From an uncultured Ruminococcus sp. (GTDB lineage Bacteria; Bacillota; Clostridia; Oscillospirales; Ruminococcaceae), in the NCBI GenBank assembly GCA_947175005.1, contig CAMWLD010000062.1:1-9545 (forward strand): 9,545 nucleotides of DNA, given 5' to 3'. Positions 6,154-9,545 of this stretch are shown here, one piece after another; within the stretch, counting starts at the first letter, position 1, and each line of letters opens with the position of its first letter. The notes below the pieces were generated by a model. The model saw nothing but the letters and a program-made list of their open reading frames with translations, was not told the origin of the DNA and made no database searches. A program made the position numbers and the translations under genes.

Positions 6154-6203
6154 CGTAAAAAATAAAAAAATCCCCCTGCCGAAGCCCGCAAAGCAGGGGA
6201 AAA
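6154..6203 (-). terminator. Intrinsic terminator of the smc unit
   Basis: Read on the minus strand, CCCCTGC (6199-6193), a 13-nt loop and GCAGGGG (6179-6173) form a perfect 7-bp GC-rich stem that can be extended by U-G and U-A pairs. TTTTTTTATTTTTT (6170 down to about 6157) follows at once. It lies about 45 bp after the stop of the ABC-like gene and upstream of a new promoter, so it separates the two transcription units. Confidence 0.92.
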
Positions 6204-6247
6204 CCGTCTGAAAGCCGCAGTCCGACAGCTCCCCGAACACCGGATAT

Positions 6248-6997
6248 TCAGTGAATCCATTCACCGCAGTATTCCTCCGTATAAAAGCTTTTCAGTTCGT
6301 CAATATCATATTCCGGGTCAAGATATATGACCTCATCTGCAATATGCTTTATAAACTTATCGCTTCCCACAGGCAAAACGACCAGACCGCCATTCCCCGC
6401 CAGCTCCCTTAAAGCCTTGAGAAGTGCGCTCTGACACATATGATGATAAAATTTACTTGTCTCGTAGGGAGCAAAAAATATTCTTTTGCCCAGCGCATAC
6501 CCGTAAGCCGCCGACGCACGCCAGCGTTCGCCGCTTAAATTTCTAAACCTGCGGTCATACCTTTCCGGGGTCAGCAGAAACCTCTCCGCAACAGACATAA
6601 AAGTCTCCCCGCCCCCGGAATGCGCAAGAGCTTTTTCTATAGTTTTTCTTATCTCCTTTTTTCCGTAAGGCTCATTGGACGATTCCAAATTCCAGCCGAC
6701 ATCATTCAGGTCATTCTGCGTGACAGGAACGTCATTGCAGTATATTTTCACCTTTTGAAATTCAAGCCTGCCCCCCAAAAGGTGTGACAAATACATTCCC
6801 CCCTGTCCGTACTCGCTGACAAGCCCGTAAATTTTCCCGCTTTCAAACGTGCAGTCTTTGTAACGCCAGCAGTCGTCAAGGAGCGTTCTGTCAAACCCGT
6901 CAACCATAGATACACATTCGGATGTATCCACCTTTACAGTAAAACGCTCCCCAAAAATATCCTGCCTGCCGCCTTCTCCCTTTAAATTCAAACTCAT
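6248..6997 (-). CDS. Degenerate ABC-ATPase-like protein of unknown function, coupled to smc
   Basis: A 249-aa cytosolic protein without signal peptide or membrane segment. I read it as an ABC ATPase fold that has lost catalysis. Residues 54-78 (GKIYGLVSEYGQGG and onward to LLGGRL) line up with the usual GEIYGLLGPNGAGKST...LLAGRL, but the P-loop Lys is Gly67 and the following Ser/Thr is Met68. LSGERWRASAAYGYALGK (154-171) matches a signature motif with its helix. The Walker B position reads IFFAPYE (173-179), so the Asp and Glu are Ala176 and Pro177. Residues 205-227 (LVVLPVGSDKFIKHIADEV) match the H-loop strand and helix without the His. ATP hydrolysis is therefore unlikely. The ATG has an AAGG 6 bp upstream and an AGGAG that starts within the smc stop codon, which suggests translational coupling to smc. 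An intrinsic terminator follows. The ABC relation is inferred from motif order only; no partner transmembrane gene is visible. Confidence 0.85.
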   Translation of the reverse strand: MSLNLKGEGGRQDIFGERFTVKVDTSECVSMVDGFDRTLLDDCWRYKDCTFESGKIYGLVSEYGQGGMYLSHLLGGRLEFQKVKIYCNDVPVTQNDLNDVGWNLESSNEPYGKKEIRKTIEKALAHSGGGETFMSVAERFLLTPERYDRRFRNLSGERWRASAAYGYALGKRIFFAPYETSKFYHHMCQSALLKALRELAGNGGLVVLPVGSDKFIKHIADEVIYLDPEYDIDELKSFYTEEYCGEWIH

Positions 6998-7011
6998 AAT
7001 ATGCCTTACTC

Positions 7012-9545
7012 CTATTCCTCATCCTCCGCAGGGGGCTGCTCCATGCGCAGCAAACGTGATATCCCCTTTTCCTGCATGGTAACACCGTACAGAATATCCG
7101 CCTCTTCCATAGTACCCCGCCTGTGAGTCACCGTAATAAACTGAGTAGTGTCCGTAAACCTGTGCAAATACCCCGCATACCTCGAAACGTTCACATCATC
7201 GAGAGCCGCCTCGATCTCGTCAAGAATGCAGAAAGGCGCAGGCTTCAGCCGCAGTATCGCAAAATAAATCGCTATCGCCACAAAGGCCTGCTCGCCGCCC
7301 GAAAGCAGCGAAAGGCTCTTTATCACCTTCCCCGGCGGCGCAACATTTATCTCTATCCCCGACTCCAGCACGTCCTCCGGGTCGGAAAGCACCAGTTCCG
7401 CCTTGCCACCCCCGAAAAGCTCCGTAAATATCTCCTTGAAATTTTCGTTGATGATCTTAAAGCTCTCGGAAAATCTGACCTTCATCGTCTCCGTCAGCTC
7501 GTCAATAAGCTTCTCCAGCTCCCGCTTCGAGGCGTTCACATCATTCAGCTGCCCCGACATAAAGCCGTACCTCTCCGAAACCTCCTTGTACTCCTCAATA
7601 GCCGCCACATTGACCGATCCCAGCGAGCGTATCTTCTGCCGCACACTCATAAGCCGCCCGTTTATATCCACCTTGTCCGCCCCCTCTATAACCAGCTTTT
7701 GAGCCTCCGAGGGGTATAACTCATATTGCTCCGCCATATCGGAAATTATCTTGTCGCAGCTTTTGTTATAACCGTCCCGACGCTCTTCCAAACGGATCCT
7801 TTCAGCCCCCGCCCGTTCCTTTTCGCCGTTCTGCGCCTTTATTTTTTCCCGTATCTCTCCCGAAATTTTTTCTTTTTCCAGATTCTCCCGCTTCGTCTTT
7901 TCTATCTCACGCCGTATCTCTTCCGTCTTGTCCCCCGCACTTTTTAACGCCCCCTCGCGCTCCTTTATCAGCTCCTCCTTTTCACGGATCATCTTCCTCT
8001 GTTCCTCCGCTTCCATAGCAAGCCTTACCGAATTATCCCCGATAACAAGACTCTGCTCCTCTAAAGCTTTAAGAGCCTCCCTTGCATTTTCCAGGTCCTT
8101 TTCAAGCCCCGCCTTCATAAGCTTGCTGTCCGACATTTCTGCGGATAATTTCTCACGGAATTTCCGCATTTCCTCCCGCTTCCCGCTGTCCTCCGCAGAA
8201 AGCTCTTCCTTTTGGGAAATTTCCTTTTGCAGCTCATCAAGAGCCGCATAAGCCCGTTCCCTTGCAGCCTTTGACTCTTCTATCTTTTTCTCCAGACGTC
8301 CAAGATTCTCACTTGCCGCCCGCTTTGCCGTTTCATTCTGTTCGGCCGTCTGAATCCCGTGCCGCAGCTCTTCTTCAAAACGTATCTTATCCTGTTCAAT
8401 ACGGCGTATCTCTTCATTCGCTGCCTCAATGTCTATCCGCATTTTGTCAACCTCAGCCTTTAAATTTGCCGCCGTTTTTTCCGCCTCATTCACCTTTGCT
8501 TCAATTTCGGAAATCTCATTGCCAAGCCGTTCAATTTCATTTTTTCTCGTCAGCATACCTCCCGTCTTTCCTACTGAACCGCCCGTGTACGAACCGCCCG
8601 CGTTTACCACCTGACCGTCAAGAGTGACCACCCTGAATTTGTACCCGAATTTCTTAGCAATATTTCCCGCACAGTCAATATCCTCCGCAATGACCGTCCT
8701 CCCCAACAGGAAATTCACAACTCCCCGCAAACGTTCCTCGCATTCCACCGAATCGCAGGCCACCGCCACAAACCCCATGCATTCGCTAAGCCCCCTGTCG
8801 TCCAACCTGTTTCCCTTAACAGACGTCAGCGGCAGGAACGTAGCCCGTCCCGCATTCGTGTCCTTGAGCATTCTTATAGCCCTCTTTGCAGCCTCCTCAT
8901 TTTCCGTGACAATGTTCTGAACAGCCCCCCCAAGAGCCGTCTCCACCGCCGTACCCAGATCAGCGGGAACTTTTATAAGCTGCGCCACCGACCCTATTAT
9001 CCCGCTTATCCTGCCGCTTTTTCCCGCCCGCAGAACCTGCTTCGGCGCATTTGCAATCCCCTCCATGCTGCTTTCAAGATCCTGCAATATCTGAACTCTC
9101 TGCTGCCTCTCCCGAACCGCCATTCTAAGGTCGGCAAGGGTCTTCTCCGCAGCCGCCAGCTTCTGTTCTCTCCCCGCAAAAAGCCGCCCCAGACCCGCAG
9201 CCCTGTTGCCTTGCTCCAGCGCACTTTTTTCCAAAAGCGCCAAACCCTCTTCCACCTCTCGCCTGCTTTCCTCCAAACGCCCCGCAGCCTCGTCTATGGC
9301 CTTTATCTGACTGCGGAAATTCTCCCCCTGTTCCTCCGATTCCTTAATGGCGTTTTCCGCCGTCTGCGCATTTATCGTAAACTCCGAACGCTTTATGTAA
9401 AGCCTGTTCAGCTCCGCCGCCGCCCCCGACAGCTTGCTTTCAAAGCTCCGCGCAACTCTTGCCGCCCTGTCAAATTCCTTTGCCGCTTCTTCCACTCTTA
9501 CCCCCGCCGCCTTGATATCCTCTGCAAGCCGCCTCATAAGCGCCA
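7012..9545 (-). CDS. smc: Chromosome segregation/condensation ATPase SMC, C-terminal part (5' end beyond window)
   Basis: SMC forms the ATP-driven condensin ring with ScpA and ScpB that organises and separates the chromosome. About 844 codons are visible; the N-terminal Walker A head and part of the first coiled coil (roughly 350 residues by the family's usual length near 1190) lie outside the window. Counting from the Met at 9537, residues 1-165 are charged heptad-rich coiled coil. Residues about 176-330 are the hinge dimerisation domain, with conserved glycine clusters such as GGAVQNIV and AGGSYTGGS. A long second coiled coil runs to about 640. The C-terminal ABC head carries the signature LSGGEQ (745-750), Walker B ending in D773-E774 (FCILDEIEAALD) and the switch histidine H805 in FITVTHRR. 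The frame is intact with all C-terminal motifs present. It ends in TAG 14 bp before the next gene, whose ribosome binding region overlaps this stop. Confidence 0.98.
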   Translation of the reverse strand, partial: ALMRRLAEDIKAAGVRVEEAAKEFDRAARVARSFESKLSGAAAELNRLYIKRSEFTINAQTAENAIKESEEQGENFRSQIKAIDEAAGRLEESRREVEEGLALLEKSALEQGNRAAGLGRLFAGREQKLAAAEKTLADLRMAVRERQQRVQILQDLESSMEGIANAPKQVLRAGKSGRISGIIGSVAQLIKVPADLGTAVETALGGAVQNIVTENEEAAKRAIRMLKDTNAGRATFLPLTSVKGNRLDDRGLSECMGFVAVACDSVECEERLRGVVNFLLGRTVIAEDIDCAGNIAKKFGYKFRVVTLDGQVVNAGGSYTGGSVGKTGGMLTRKNEIERLGNEISEIEAKVNEAEKTAANLKAEVDKMRIDIEAANEEIRRIEQDKIRFEEELRHGIQTAEQNETAKRAASENLGRLEKKIEESKAARERAYAALDELQKEISQKEELSAEDSGKREEMRKFREKLSAEMSDSKLMKAGLEKDLENAREALKALEEQSLVIGDNSVRLAMEAEEQRKMIREKEELIKEREGALKSAGDKTEEIRREIEKTKRENLEKEKISGEIREKIKAQNGEKERAGAERIRLEERRDGYNKSCDKIISDMAEQYELYPSEAQKLVIEGADKVDINGRLMSVRQKIRSLGSVNVAAIEEYKEVSERYGFMSGQLNDVNASKRELEKLIDELTETMKVRFSESFKIINENFKEIFTELFGGGKAELVLSDPEDVLESGIEINVAPPGKVIKSLSLLSGGEQAFVAIAIYFAILRLKPAPFCILDEIEAALDDVNVSRYAGYLHRFTDTTQFITVTHRRGTMEEADILYGVTMQEKGISRLLRMEQPPAEDEE

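Noticed and set aside
6037..6264. 75-codon minus-strand frame after the ABC-like gene
   Set aside because: It runs through the intrinsic terminator and the consensus promoter and overlaps the end of the upstream gene, so it is very unlikely to be translated.
7123..7719. Plus-strand frame of 198 codons inside smc
   Set aside because: Antisense to the conserved SMC head; Arg/Leu/His-rich with no motif.

Overview
All supported genes lie on the minus strand, so the region is transcribed from position 9545 towards 1. The gene set (smc followed by ftsY, an FtsY with the Gram-positive style of NG domain, and rdgB close by) suggests a Clostridia-class Firmicute. A Ruminococcus/Oscillospiraceae-like genome of medium GC is my best guess. 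That is inference from gene order, codon style and protein flavour, not from a search.

Right part (9545-6154): the C-terminal two thirds of the chromosome condensation ATPase SMC is cut by the window edge. A tightly coupled 249-aa gene follows, which reads like an ABC-type ATPase whose catalytic motifs have all been lost. A clear intrinsic terminator ends this unit near 6173-6199.

Middle (6134-2459): a near-consensus sigma-A promoter at 6134-6106 starts a new unit. Its leader holds a possible 25-codon ORF. Then come a small FMN nitroreductase, an alpha/beta hydrolase, an AT-rich 201-aa gene of unknown function, and ftsY. The 201-aa gene starts with a translation-initiation region and a short N-terminus that closely resemble those of ftsY, which points to an old duplication of the ftsY 5' end. 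FtsY itself is the most striking item. Its NG GTPase domain is complete by about residue 300, but about 158 extra residues follow: an acidic linker with six tandem 15-residue repeats, then a basic, aromatic tail. This looks like the acidic A domain and membrane-binding segment of E. coli FtsY, but at the opposite end of the protein.

Left part (2429-1): a 388-aa two-part protein of unknown function follows ftsY directly. A 120-bp gap with a possible promoter comes next, then rdgB (dITP/XTP pyrophosphatase), a 113-aa zinc-ribbon-like protein whose ribosome binding site overlaps the rdgB stop codon, and an unknown protein that overlaps it by 4 bp (GTGA) and runs off the window.

Functionally the window combines housekeeping genes (chromosome organisation, SRP-dependent membrane targeting, nucleotide-pool cleaning) with small lineage-specific cytosolic proteins inserted between them. 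I see no CRISPR array, tRNA, rRNA, transposase or phage gene.
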